Below, piece after piece: positions 1-10,004 of a DNA stretch of 64,000 bases. The translations under genes and the position numbers were made by a program. The stretch spans positions 55,125,729-55,189,728 of the forward strand of contig CM042142.1 of NCBI GenBank assembly GCA_023376005.1. Reading direction: 5' to 3'. The first letter of the stretch is position 1, and every line of letters starts with the position of its first letter. Source of the stretch: Doryteuthis pealeii. Its lineage: Eukaryota > Mollusca > Cephalopoda > Myopsida > Loliginidae. The notes beneath the pieces were generated by a model that ran no database searches, was not told the DNA's origin, and saw only the letters and a program-made list of their open reading frames with translations.

Positions 1-14
1 AGAGGGTGAAAAAA

Positions 15-645
15 TTGGTTGGCTGAATTTTACTGCATATCAACCATTGTTGGGTTATTTTATGCCAAAGACATTTTGTTTAATTCATTCTTGATGGATA
101 TTCAAATTTTTTTTATTCTAACTCAGTTTTTCTATTCAACCCATAGATGGGACCCTAAGTGGTACTATGCTCTATGTCAGAGTGGACCTGGGAGTAATAG
201 TGATGAAGGGGTACTCCACACTCCCCAGACCTCCAGAATTGGAACCTCACCATTAACTGCAGTTTAATGTCATACCCAGGACAATAAGACCCTCAGCCAC
301 CACCTTCTAGCACATATGATAAAAAGGGTTGGTTTGCCATAAGGGGAATAAGGTTGGGAAAATCATGTGCTAGGATTTGATGTAACCAGCTGATTGATCA
401 CAGGAGGTCTCTATGACTGCCTGTCTAGCCTAAGTAATGGTTAAAGTGGAGTGTTGCATGTCATGGACTGCTCACAGCCACCAAGGTTTTATTCTTAAGC
501 ATCATGGGTTTCTACTCACGCCCATAGGGGAAGGGGAATCTTACTTCTCTGCAGAAGTGCAGTTGGTGTATACTAAAGCCCCAGCCAACAGGGCTGACCA
601 CCTGTATGATGAACCAAGATTGCTTTAGGAAATTTACAAAGGTGC
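15..645 (-). mobile_element. RP-1 retroposon, long copy
   Basis: This is the longest copy of the abundant RP-1 family, read on the minus strand. The element's 3' end lies at low coordinates: a stem-loop (AACCC pairing with GGGTT inside GGCAT/ATGCC) followed by a CCAA-type tail. Upstream in the sense direction comes a conserved block that pairs with itself (CCACTCTG ... CAGAGTGG), then about 350 bases seen only in the longer copies. All copies share the stem-loop end and differ at the other end, which is the pattern of 5' truncation by target-primed reverse transcription. No long open frame is seen. It may be a SINE or the 3' UTR of a LINE. Confidence 0.7.
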
Positions 646-737
646 ACTGGAAAGTTCCTGCCCCAATCAAGCTAATGATGATTTTTTACATTTTTTTTTT
701 ATTAAATCCTTTATTTAATTTTTTAGGGAGAGGGTGA

Positions 738-815
738 AAGAATTGGTTTGGTTTACTTTGTTTAACAGCATATCAAACCCTTCTGGGTTATTTAATGCCA
801 AAATTTGATTCATTT
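738..815 (-). mobile_element. RP-1 3'-end fragment
   Basis: Only the terminal stem-loop and tail of RP-1 are present (TTGGTTTGG, then the CATATCAAACCC/GGGTTATTTAATGCC arms). It is a very short 5'-truncated copy. Confidence 0.6.
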
Positions 816-928
816 ATAAATGTTTGATCATAATCATATTTTCAATGTTTTATTGCATTTTTTTTTAAATTGACTTTTTATTTCTTATAATCATGTTATC
901 AAGTATTCCTATCTAATATAAATAATTT

Positions 929-929
<1 letters not shown>

Positions 930-973
<44 letters not shown>

Positions 974-975
974 AG
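930..975. repeat. (CA)n microsatellite
   Basis: About 18 CA units run into a short TATATA tract. Confidence 0.95.
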
Positions 976-1330
976 TAAGCCTAATGAGTCAGAGAATATC
1001 TACCTAGGTTTCTCCTAATAGATCATCAGGATAATTCTAACTTATCATTATTACTTTATTATTATCTATTAGCTCTACTTTTTGTATTGAGCACTTTAGT
1101 ATATTTAGCTTAGGCACCTCTTACAGTATTTTTTTCTGTTGGCCATTTTTATAGTACCATCTGATTTTTTTCAGGAGGTGCAGATGATTTGGTCTTTTCT
1201 TTTTTTTTTTCTCCAGGGAAAAGTTTGTATTGTGTAATTACAAACTATAAACCTGGGAGTTTTTTTTTGTACTGTTGGAGTTTAGAAATAATATATATAT
1301 ATATAATATATTATATATTATATATATATA

Positions 1331-1661
1331 TAAGTATAGATAAAATGATATGAAAACACACAATGCTGTTAAAATGAAAATATTTTATATCATATTCATA
1401 GCTAATATTGAACAATATTTCGATTTATAAAAGCTTGTTTTTAATCCGGACTCATCAAGAGAGAAGCAGAAAATAATTTAAATTCAAAACAAAAAACATT
1501 GATGTTCCAAAAAGCATGCAAGTCATGCAATTGTTTCGTCATTAGCACATCCGCTACGTGTTTCTAAGCCAACAACATAATTTGTATATCTTTATTGTAA
1601 CAGTTTTTATTTTTATTTTAACAGCATTGTGTGTTTTCATATCCTTTTATCTATACTTATA
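1331..1661. mobile_element. Inverted-repeat DNA element (MITE-like)
   Basis: The left end (TAAGTATAGATAAAATGATA and onward through ACACACAATGCTGTTAAAAT) is repeated in inverted form at the right end (ATTTTAACAGCATTGTGTG ... TTTATCTATACTTA), giving arms of about 45 bp with few mismatches around a 240-bp core. It has no coding capacity. The left flank is a (TA)n tract and the right flank begins TA, so a TA target duplication is possible but cannot be separated from the microsatellite. Confidence 0.75.
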
Positions 1662-1688
1662 CCATCGGATTCATTTCCTTACTCTTAA

Positions 1689-1922
1689 CTCTTAACATCC
1701 TGTTGAGAATTTTTCTAAGTCCAGAACCCAATTCCTATAAACATTTATCAAAAAATGGCTAAAAATGATCCTTTTCATTTAAAGTTACCTGTTATTTCCC
1801 TTAAATCAAAGACTGCTAAATGTTTAATATTACATTTAAACAAAAGCTATCATTTGGGGTAGATTAGGAAAATGAATGTGACTTCTGGCCAGGTGGAATG
1901 AGGGGGTATAGGATGTTAAGAG
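1689..1922. mobile_element. TTAA-flanked MITE (piggyBac-like), copy 1
   Basis: This 234-bp element has termini CTCTTAACATCCT and AGGATGTTAAGAG and is flanked on both sides by TTAA (1685-1688 and 1923-1926). TTAA duplications are characteristic of piggyBac-type transposases. The CTCTTAAC ends are not the usual CCY start, so the class is inferred from the target duplication. A second copy lies at 44508-44739. Confidence 0.8.
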
Positions 1923-1926
1923 TTAA

Positions 1927-2364
1927 CTTAAATATATATGTGTGTGTGCTTAAAACTTGCTTTTAAACCATTTTTTTGTCATATGTAATTTATGATGGAG
2001 ATTTTTCTATTGCTCATATCTAAAGTCAGTAAATCTAAATATCTGATAGGCTCAGGTCTGAATAACTAAGAAAAAATAAATAACTACCATATTTAGGGTA
2101 ATATAAGCAGCACTTGTTGAGGAAAAAAAAACAACTTCAAAAGATATTAACTTTTTACAACCACTTATATAGTTGCATGATCTTTTCTATAGTTTATGGT
2201 AACAAGCTGTGTTTTCTATCCCCACTGAAACTACCTCAAAAATAGTTGATTTCACCTTACTGTTGACAAAGGGCAAAAGATAATTCAGAGTTGTGCCCTT
2301 AAACTTAAAGAAACTTAAATTGAATTAAATGTATTACCAGATTTATAAAATAATATGACATTTA
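1927..2364. other. AT-rich unassigned DNA
   Basis: No open frame, RNA gene or repeat recognised elsewhere in the window was seen here. Confidence 0.4.
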
Positions 2365-2908
2365 TCTTATTATAATGGAGATTCGGTGTCTGTCTGCCTG
2401 TAAGTGAAACTATGTCACTACTTACATTACAATACCCTCAGAAATTTAACAAGTTTATCAATGAGTATTTAATTTATAGTCAAAAGCATTAATACATAGA
2501 ATAGAATAAATCTTATTTATTAATGATGTCTCCATGAAAATCTGAAATTTTCCTTAAAACAGCCCATGTTAATCAGTATGTTTAAAATCCTGCAATGTGT
2601 CTTATATATCACTAATAATATAATTGTCTACATAATATATGGCCATTAATTTGCATACTGATTTTAACAAAACCGGGTTTAATAAATAATTACTTGGTCT
2701 TATATATCTCTAATATTATTGTTTTATTCTCCAATGTATTAAAATCAATGCTATGAATGATTCTATATAGAAACCAATAAAAATATAATTCAAATAAGTC
2801 AAATCTTTTTATGTGTTCTTATTTAATTTTGCTAGTCTTTCTAAGTTAACATATTTCATTACATTAAAACTTAAATATTTTCGCCTAGATGGCGCATATT
2901 CTTGCTAG
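2365..2908 (+). mobile_element. Non-autonomous Helitron, copy 1
   Basis: The element begins TC (TCTTATTATAATGGAGATT) after an A. It ends with a hairpin (CGCC, loop TAGAT, GGCG at 2882-2894), a 10-base spacer, and CTAG before a T. These are the structural marks of Helitrons: 5' TC, a subterminal 3' hairpin, a CTRR end, insertion between A and T, and no target duplication. The 544-bp length and lack of a Rep/helicase frame make it non-autonomous. Three related copies share both ends (26440, 31151, 43282). Confidence 0.8.
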
Positions 2909-3352
2909 TAATAATATGAATTATATAAAATTATTTAAAAAATTGGTAAATTATATAAAATCATAGATTATAATACATAATAATGTGAATTATAATATAA
3001 ATTATATGAATAATAATAATAAAGTATGACAATTTATACAAAAATGTATTAGAATATTTAAATCATTCATGTCAAAGAACGATTCATAGAAGGGCATAAA
3101 GTTTATTTTGATTTTAAGAAAGAAAGTAAGTGTTACTGTAGACCCCTCCTATTATTTCTGTATGAGAAAACAATGTTAAACCAGCCATCATTCTTTCACA
3201 AAGGTTGATTGGTTGGTTGTTTTACAGAATATCAACCCTTTCTGGGTCATTTAATGCAGAATCAAATAATTTTCATTAACAAAGGACTCAGGTTGCTTAC
3301 AGTACCTACTATTGTTTAAGTGGTCACCCAATTAAGTATTAAACTGGCTCAT
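2909..3352. other. AT-rich DNA with a small RP-1 end fragment
   Basis: The stretch is mostly AATAT/TTATA-rich sequence. At 3203-3262 a minus-strand RP-1 tail fragment is visible (GGTTGGTTGTTTTACAG, then ATCAACCC/GGGTCATTTAATGC). Nothing else is recognisable. Confidence 0.5.
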
Positions 3353-3466
3353 AGGAGTGCAGTATACAGTACGTTACTTTCAGAGTAACCCTCTAAGGAG
3401 TGCAGTATACAGTGCATTACTTTCAGAATAACCCTCTTAGGAGTACAGTATACAGTGCATTACTGG
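3353..3466 (+). repeat. 43-bp tandem repeat, about 2.6 copies
   Basis: A unit beginning AGGAGTGCAGTATACAGT starts at 3353, 3396 and 3439, and the third copy breaks off after CATTACTGGGG. Copies differ at only a few positions. Confidence 0.9.
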
Positions 3467-3732
3467 GGAAAATATCAAACCTATGGAAGGGTTGGTATCC
3501 GGTAAAATAGTATTTTGTAGCCAATTCCAAAATATGAACTTCTGATTCAAGTGAGAAACTTTATTTTTCCATGGATTTTTGTAGATCTCTTTCTTTTCTA
3601 TTTTCAAATATTTTTGTTTCTAGAAATCTGTTATTTCTAGAAGTCTTTCTATTTTAGATGTCTTTGAAAGTAGCTGGTTATTCCTGGTGCATGTTCACAG
3701 AGTTTGCTTTTAACCCCATCGTATTTGGTGGT

Positions 3733-3935
3733 CACGCCAAAAAGGAATTCAAGAAAAGAAAAAGGAAGAGACAAAGACAAAAGGTAGTTTTAGGATTTAG
3801 GCTTTATTCACTGGTCATAGCCACCATGTGGCAAGGAAATATCTCCCTGGCCAGTAGTAGTGTCTTGTCCCAGTTAAGGCCTAAGTTTGAATGGCTGGGA
3901 GATTATCTTTATGAGTGCTTGTTATAATGGGTGGA
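3733..3935 (-). repeat. Dispersed repeat shared with 22.5-22.8 kb (LTR-like)
   Basis: The segment from GGAATTCAAGAAAAG through GGCTTTATTCA to AGGCCTAAGTTTGAATGGC is the reverse complement of 22540-22800, with an internal deletion in one copy. On the minus strand it has an AATAAA signal (reverse of TTTATT), so an LTR fragment is possible. The 89- and 80-residue open frames over it are probably accidental. Confidence 0.4.
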
Positions 3936-4071
3936 TTTTTATATGGAATGCATTAATAAGGAGAAAGCAAAAGTGCAGACAAAAATTACTTTTCATTATC
4001 CTTTTACAGTCTGTTGTTGCCTCATATATCAGACAGTGCACACACATGTGTATATTATATATACATACACA

Positions 4072-4392
4072 CAGAGATGCTGATAGCTTTTCAATTCAGT
4101 GCATCCTGGGATGCACAAATTTGCTTTGAATGAGTCCCGTGAAAATTTATGCATCTCAGCTAAAGTTTCTTAATAAACTGTTGGGTTTTTATTTATGATC
4201 TGGGGAAACAACTAAATCCGTTTAACTTCTACCTTGTAACCTATCCTGTATAATTTGTTTATAAGAAACTATTGAAACATATTTACAGTTAGCTTGAAAT
4301 GGTGAGGGAAGAAAAAAAACAAAAACACTGGGACGCATGGATACAATCTAACTGCGTTAGAGATGCAGGATGCATACCTATCAGCATCTCTC
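4072..4392 (+). mobile_element. hAT-like non-autonomous DNA element, copy 1
   Basis: The left end CAGAGATGCTGATAG is mirrored at the right end by CTATCAGCATCTCT. A CAGNG start is typical of hAT elements. Inside, a conserved body (TGCATCCTGGGATGCAC, AATGAGTCCC, CCTATCCTGTATAATT, CACTGGGACGCATGGATAC) recurs at 10601-10832 and, inverted, at 18280-18614. The last copy shows a near-perfect 8-bp target duplication. Confidence 0.65.
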
Positions 4393-4436
4393 TATATATA
4401 GGAATGGAATTTGGCTGATGGGCACCATATATGGTG

Positions 4437-4662
4437 AAGCAAGGCTCTCCCATTAATGGATATGAGCTCTCTGGTGACATATATACTTATGTATGTATTA
4501 ATCAATTAAAATTCCACTTCTTGCTTGTAGGTGCTGATGGCCGAGGGGTTAAGAAGTCTGACTGATGAAAGATCGGTTGGATTTCAATCCCAGCTGAATG
4601 CAGTCTGCTAAGTCTAGCTACACTGAGGAGATGTGATATGTCGAAACACTGTGTCTGTGGAT

Positions 4663-4665
<3 letters not shown>
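4437..4665 (+). mobile_element. Ribozyme SINE (SINE-HH), copy 1
   Basis: Order on the plus strand: a leader of about 95 bases shared with 16727-16815 (CAAGGCTCTCC, then GAGCTCTCTGGTGAC), a tRNA-like Pol III head at 4532-4600, a hammerhead ribozyme at 4618-4660, and a (TA)n tract from 4666. In the head, TGATGGCCGAGGGGTTAAG resembles a class II (Leu/Ser-type) A box and GGTTGGATTTCAATCCC a degenerate B box. Hammerheads in Penelope-like and SINE-like animal retroelements are known; this family assignment is inference. Confidence 0.7.
4618..4660 (+). ncRNA. Hammerhead ribozyme motif 1
   Basis: Core CTGAGGA at 4623-4629 and GAAA at 4643-4646. Stem II is GATGT (4630-4634) with ATGTC (4638-4642), loop GAT, containing two G-U pairs. 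Stem III is a very short ACA/TGT pairing that starts with the last A of GAAA and ends at T4654. C4655 is the expected cleavage base (GTC). Stem I is CTACA (4618-4622) with TGTGG (4656-4660). The core contains every catalytic base; position 7 is G, which is a variable position. Confidence 0.8.

Positions 4666-4695
<30 letters not shown>
4666..4695. repeat. (TA)n microsatellite
   Basis: About 14 TA units directly after ribozyme SINE 1 and directly before a SINE-A tail. Confidence 0.95.
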
Positions 4696-4698
<3 letters not shown>

Positions 4699-4946
4699 GT
4701 AAATTCGTTGGGGTAGCCTAAAATCAGTATCAGCCAGACATCAAAGGAGTTTATCCCCTTTTCACTAGCTCTAGACCAAAGAGATTGTTTTGGCATATGA
4801 GATGGGATCCAACACCTACCATCAGCTCCTCATTTACCACACAGATCTCTGTGCTACTCATATGCTGAGCTGGCGAGGGCTGGTATCGAACCCAGAACCT
4901 TGTGGTTCCAAGTTAGACGCTCTACCGACTGAGCTAAACTAGACCT
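4696..4946 (-). mobile_element. SINE-A, near full length
   Basis: This is the defining tRNA-derived family of the window. On the minus strand it reads: A box TAGCTCAGTCGGTAGAGC (here slightly mutated), B box GGTTCGATACC (here GGTTCGATACCAGC), then a conserved non-tRNA body (GTAGCACAG, ATCTGTG, GAGCTGATGGTAGGTGTGG, CCTTGGTCTAG, GGATAGACTCC, GCTGATACCGAC, TTAGGC) and a TTAC-repeat 3' tail. Length is about 250 bp. It is transcribed by RNA polymerase III when intact and mobilised in trans by a LINE. Confidence 0.85.
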
Positions 4947-5379
4947 AACAAATAAATAATAATATATAATATATATATGAGTATATAGAAGATTCAATGT
5001 TATATTTGGACATTAATGCACTTGTACTTACGAATTCATTCTATCTTAATTATTTCAAGTTTATCATATTAATTGATAAGACTTTTCTTTTGAATTTCTT
5101 GTTCAGATTTCTTGTTACTGGAGGTGATGTTATTTTAAAATATACTAATATGTTAAAATCTTCAGGTTTTATTGTTGCAAACTAATCTCAAAGTTGAGTT
5201 TTCTTTTCTATACCATAGATACTGGGATTTTATTTCTAGAAGAAAATGGGTGCAACCATAACTGACATTATTCTATGTTATTATTTACCAAACTTTAAAC
5301 TAATAAAAAATATGAATATGCAGCTGCCCAAAAAATAAGTACATACTTTAAAAGATCTGTCTGTAGCAGTCTCTCTCTC
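4947..5379. other. AT-rich unassigned DNA
   Basis: Contains a short TA tract near 4975. The 62-residue frame at 4997-5185 has no recognisable features. Nothing else was seen. Confidence 0.4.
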
Positions 5380-5598
5380 TTTATATATACATATATACAC
5401 ACACACACCTTTTATATATATATATATATATATACTATATATATATACATACACACACATACACATTGTGTGTGTATATATATATATATATATATACATA
5501 TACACATTGTGTGTATATATATATATATATACACACACACATACACATTGTGTGTATATATATAATATTATATATATATATCATACACACACATACAC

Positions 5599-5631
<33 letters not shown>

Positions 5632-6050
5632 TACACATTGTGTGTGTGTATATATATTATATATATACATACACATTGTGTATATATATATATATACATA
5701 TACACACATATATACACACACACACAGTATACACATATATATACACACACACAGACATATTTACACAAGTATATATTTAATCACACACACACATATATAT
5801 ATATATACACACACACTCACACACACATTTGATCATATATTTATACATTATACATACATTTACACACACAGACACATATATATACACATACATGCACAAA
5901 TACAGCCATGTACACACACAATTATATATACTTACACACAAACATACATCTCTCTCTCTCATATATATATATATACATACACAGATATATTTACATACAC
6001 TTATATATACTTATGTATATGCACACTATATATGGACACACACACACACG
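5380..6050. repeat. Cryptic TA/CA microsatellite block
   Basis: About 670 bp of interleaved (TA)n and (CA)n with a recurring quasi-palindromic unit, ACACATTGTGTGT, near 5461, 5505, 5545, 5635 and 5670. The many long YIYI-type open frames on both strands are by-products of the dinucleotide repeats. Confidence 0.95.
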
Positions 6051-6756
6051 ATTTTATTCTTAGTTATAAACTTATAAATAATATCTAATAACATCCATTT
6101 GGATTATATGATATTCCACTCGAAATAATTAAATCCTGGTATCTTTGGTTTAGAAGAAAATTCTACTTTTCATAAAAAAACATAGCGATGACCAATACTG
6201 AATATATATCTTATTTACCTACATATTCAAATTCACAAAGTGGCAGAACAACAAGAAAAGAAAGAAGAATTACTTGAAGTTTGTTTTTTTTTTGCTTTTT
6301 TTTTTTTTTTTTTCCTGTTGAGAGATTTGCCTCAGAATTTTATAAGAGTTTGCTGGTTCAGCTGTGCATGCCAAACCACTTAATAATCCATCAATCAAGC
6401 CAATAGTTTATGTTGTGTTACATGTCTACAAGGGTGTAAAAAAAAAAAAAAAAAAAAGAAGGGATGTTTGCTACAGAAACACTTTGATATATGTTGTTGT
6501 CTTATTCAGATACTATCAGAAATAGGTGATAGAAAAAAATAAATCATAGACAATGATGCTAAAGTGTTTAGCTGAATGCTCGCTATCAATGATGTTGAAA
6601 GGAGGAGGGGCAGGGGAACAAAGAAAAAAAGATATCTTTCCTTACTGTCTTTTATCAACTGAAGGACTTCATAGCATAACCAACTTTCCTGACTTCTCGG
6701 CTAGGATTAAAGTGTGATATCTGTTCATTTCCCTGAATACTATTCTTGTCTTATAG
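6051..6756. other. Unassigned DNA with poly(T) and poly(A) runs
   Basis: A T-rich run lies at 6284-6313 and an A run of about 20 at 6440-6458. No gene or dispersed repeat was recognised in the rest. Confidence 0.4.
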
Positions 6757-6840
6757 AGTGAGAGAGAGAGAGAGAGAGTGTGTGTGAGAGAGAGAGAGTG
6801 AGAAAATGATTGAGAGAGAAAGTGATTGAGAGAGAAAGTG
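6757..6840. repeat. (GA)n/(GT)n microsatellite
   Basis: GAGAGAGA tracts are broken by GTGTGTGT and by a short tandem repeat of AGAAAGTGATTGAGAG. Confidence 0.9.
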
Positions 6841-7570
6841 ATTGATTTTAATGGCATGTCAACCCATCTAGTGTTATTTTATGCTTAAAAGTTAGGGAAC
6901 TGCACACATTATACATTTATATTTATATTTTTATGTAGTTTCTTAATTAAAAAAAATTCTTAATGCAAATAATTTTTACAATTATATGTTTTCAAGTATT
7001 TTCATCTAATACTAATGATGTATACACAATTATATATTTTGTAGTAATTATTTCTATTTAATAATTTTTTTTATACTATTCTTGTCTTAGAACAAGAGAT
7101 ATTAGAGAAAGTGATTGATTTTAATGGCATGTCAAACCATCTAGTGTTATTTTATGCTTAGAAGTTAAGGAACTGCATACTTTATATGTTTCTATTTATA
7201 TTTTTTGTATAGTTTCTTAAGAGTATGTTTTTGCACATGATTTTATGATATCAAGTATTCCTATCTAAATCAATTTATTTTCTAAGAGATTTATTTGATC
7301 CATAGATCAGTGTAGACCTAGATAGTAATGACAATGAAGGGCCCACTCAACTCTCCCCAGAGTTATTGAAATGGCACCTCATCATCAGTTTAGTATCATA
7401 ATATTATAACCCGAGTATCAGAATTAACAAATAATTTTTTAACAGGCCTAGTTGACCCATAGACAGGTACTAAAACTCTGGTCAGAGCAGGATATAAAAA
7501 TATATATAAAAGGATACTCTCCGCTCTCATCTGATGCAGTTTAGTTTCATGCCTGGGGGACACATCAGAC
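6836..7570 (-). mobile_element. Two RP-1 copies (second subfamily)
   Basis: Both copies begin TTTTAATGGCATGTCAA(C/A)CC and carry a subfamily body (TAGTGTTATTTTATGCTTA, GGAACTGCA, GTATTCCTATCTAA). The first is 6836-7080. The second is 7110-7570 and reaches the conserved GGTACTA and GGTCAGAG block. They are minus-sense copies. Confidence 0.6.
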
Positions 7571-7727
7571 TTTAGGAATTGTCCCTATGAAATCTAATAA
7601 TTAACCTTAATCAATATTTCTCCAAAATTATAAGATTAAGACTTTTAATTATTCCATTTAATTCTGGAACACTGTCTTCACCATTTATCTACATTTCTAA
7701 GATAAAAAGTAGTTAGTCATCTACATG

Positions 7728-7820
7728 TCTCAGGTTGATACCTTACCCAGTGTTTTGGCTCATGTACCTCCCAGCCTTCTTCAGGAGTCTGTCGTATTGA
7801 ACTATTCTGCAATAGCTCTT
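7728..7820 (+). repeat. Direct copy of the 8.05-kb foldback arm
   Basis: CTACATGTCTCAGGTTGATA through CAGCCTTCTTCAGGAGTC recurs almost exactly at 8037-8108. Confidence 0.8.
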
Positions 7821-7889
7821 AAGTAAACACATCAAATATAATAATTAAATTATCATACTGTGGTATATCCACAGGTCCGGCAAGTACAA

Positions 7890-8010
7890 ATAATTTGCAT
7901 ACAGTAATAAGGTATCAAGTATTCCTATCTATTACAAAGGATTTTTTAACAGGCCTAGTTGGCCCATAGATAGGTACTACAACTCTGGTCAGAGTGGACC
8001 AGAGAACATC
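7890..8010 (-). mobile_element. RP-1 fragment
   Basis: Shows the GTATTCCTATCTA and CCCATAGATAGGTACTA segments of the second RP-1 subfamily, without the terminal stem-loop. Confidence 0.45.
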
Positions 8011-8057
8011 TCCGAGACGAAAAGTAGTTAGTTATCTACATGTCTCAGGTTGATACC

Positions 8058-8448
8058 TTACCCAGTGTTTCAGCTGATGTACCTCCCAGCCTTCTTCAGG
8101 AGTCTGTCATATTCTGTGACCTTCAGGGAATTTTGAACCAAACCCTTTATTTAATCCATGGGGGTAGACCATTTCTCATTTCCATGTCCGTGCCTTGGGA
8201 TTGATATTTCATATCAGTTAATTTACCTTCTTACTTATTTTCTCCTTGTAATGTCGCTTTCCTTTTGAAAGAATCTGAGGGTGGTGGATTAACTGATACA
8301 AGAATATCCCAAGGCATGGACAGCGAAACGAGAACGACCTATCCCTGTGGATTAAATAAAGAGATCAGTCTGAAATTCCCTGAAGTTTGATGACTACAAC
8401 AAAAGACAGCTGAAGAAGACCGGAGGGTACAGCAGCTGAAACATTTGA
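8058..8448. repeat. Foldback repeat with ~165-bp arms
   Basis: The left arm (GTTTCAGCTGATGTACCTCC, CTTCTTCAGG, CCTTTATTTAATCCA, CCTTGGGAT, ATCAGTTAAT) is matched by an inverted right arm (ATTAACTGAT, ATCCCAAGG, TGGATTAAATAAAG, CTGAAGAAGACCGG, CAGCTGAAACATTTG). Half-copies occur at 20540-20700 and 25535-25700. The CTGAAGA...GAAAC pattern resembles hammerhead-derived motifs but no good stem II is formed. Confidence 0.7.
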
Positions 8449-8596
8449 ATATAAACAACCAAGATGAGGAAAATAGTCAGAGAGATGTAAATAGGCTAAA
8501 TGATTTCTTTATAATTCACAAATATGGGAAGAAAAGGATCCATTCACACATTGAAAAATTTTAGAGCAAGAATGAAGGGGGGAAAAATAGCAACAG

Positions 8597-9541
8597 TGGA
8601 ACCTCAGTTCTTGAAATAATTCGTTCCAAAATTATGTTCAAGAACCAATTTGTTCAAAAACTGAAACAATATTTCCCAGAAGAAATAGTGTAAAGGGAAT
8701 TTATGCATTCTTGACCATCAGATGAATGCCTATTTATGGGCCTGCAGTTTTATATAATATGGAAAGACGTGTATTTAAACAACAGATAACACATTAAAAT
8801 GTAAATTCAAGAAATATATGTATACCAGTTTGGTGTTTAAATTTTTTGAACCAACCTCTACTGGCTTTGAAAGTGAATGTACTTTCACTTTCAGTACTCG
8901 TGAAAGTAGTTTCCTTTAGGAGATCATTGTCTTCATTTTGCCTCAGCAGTCATTTGTACGACTTCCATTTTTATTGGCTCAACTCATGTGTTTGAAGTTC
9001 AAAAATTTGTTTGACAACTGAGCTTTTTTTTACTCAAATTTTTTGTTCAAAACTCTGAACTGTTTCATTCTAAAATTATGTTCAAGAACCGATTTGTTCA
9101 AAAACTGAAACAATATTTCCTAGAAGAAATAGTGTAAAGTGATTTATGCATTCTTGACCATCAGAGAATGCCTATTTACGTGCCTACAATTTTATATAAT
9201 ATAGAAAAGACGTCTATTTAAACAACAGATTATTATTTACATATTTGTGTGTTATATAAATATGTAAATACAAAAAAGAAGGCATAATAAAAGTAATATT
9301 TAACCTAATTCTTTATCATTTTTACATACCTTTTTGGCTGTCACATGATGGTGTATGTGGTGGGAAGAAAGAGGAAAAGGTTATTGCTTTGAAAGGCAGT
9401 TCCCTTCCATAATCTCTCCAACATTGGCTCAACTCATGTGTTTAAAGTCCAAAACTTTGTTCGATAACTGAGGCCCTTTTTACTCAAATTTGTCAAAAGT
9501 TGTATGACTCCAGAGTCGTTTGAGAACCGAGGTTTCACTGT
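8597..9541. mobile_element. DNA element with CAGTGGAACCTC-type ends
   Basis: The left end CAGTGGAACCTCAGTTCTTG is mirrored by GAGAACCGAGGTTTCACTG at the right end, next to TA. The inside holds two direct partial copies of the same sequence: 8625-8693 matches 9066-9140 (CAAGAACC, TTGTTCAAAAACTGAAACAA), and 8968-9060 matches 9423-9500 (ATTGGCTCAACTCATGTGTT). No transposase frame is seen. Confidence 0.65.
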
Positions 9542-9592
9542 ATATATAATTTGTCTGAAGTTTTAAAATGCTGAATTAGCATAACTTCATTA

Positions 9593-9911
9593 TGTTGAGA
9601 ATTTTGGCATATAAGGCGTGTCCACTTCTACTTATAGACTTGCCGATAACCATGTGACCAACCTATTGACCAACCACTGGCAGTATTCTGCTGCTGATAT
9701 TATTATTTATACCGGCTGTTCTGGTCATACCTGCTCACAATGCTTTGAACCTTCGTAGACGATGGAACATAGGATTATATCACTGGACCTTTGACACTAC
9801 ATAGGATTCCAGAATTGGGGACTTATTCACTTACCAAAGGATTCTATAGCTCAGGACTTACTTACTTAAGTTCTTTACAACTGGCCAAGGATGGCGGCCA
9901 GAAATTTAACA
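9593..9911. mobile_element. Solo LTR, TGTTG family, copy 1
   Basis: This 319-bp element begins TGTTGAG, ends TTTAACA, and is flanked by a perfect 5-bp duplication CATTA (9588-9592 and 9912-9916). The TG...CA ends plus a 5-bp duplication are the signature of an LTR-retrotransposon LTR left by recombination. Two relatives lie at 21326 and 43370. The 69-residue frame on it is not a credible gene. Confidence 0.85.
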
Positions 9912-10004
9912 CATTATATCAATATTTCAATTTTGCAAATCCCTTTAATCTAATAGTTAACCACCTCATCTTATTTTCTGTTTCTTTTTTATGCTACTAA
10001 TAGC

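Noticed and set aside
3658..4129. Two overlapping frames of 89 and 80 residues
   Set aside because: The underlying DNA is a dispersed repeat shared with 22.5-22.8 kb, and the frames are not conserved in that copy.
5435..6088. Overlapping open frames of 60-206 residues rich in Y, I, T and H
   Set aside because: They are translations of TA and CA dinucleotide repeats, present in several frames on both strands.
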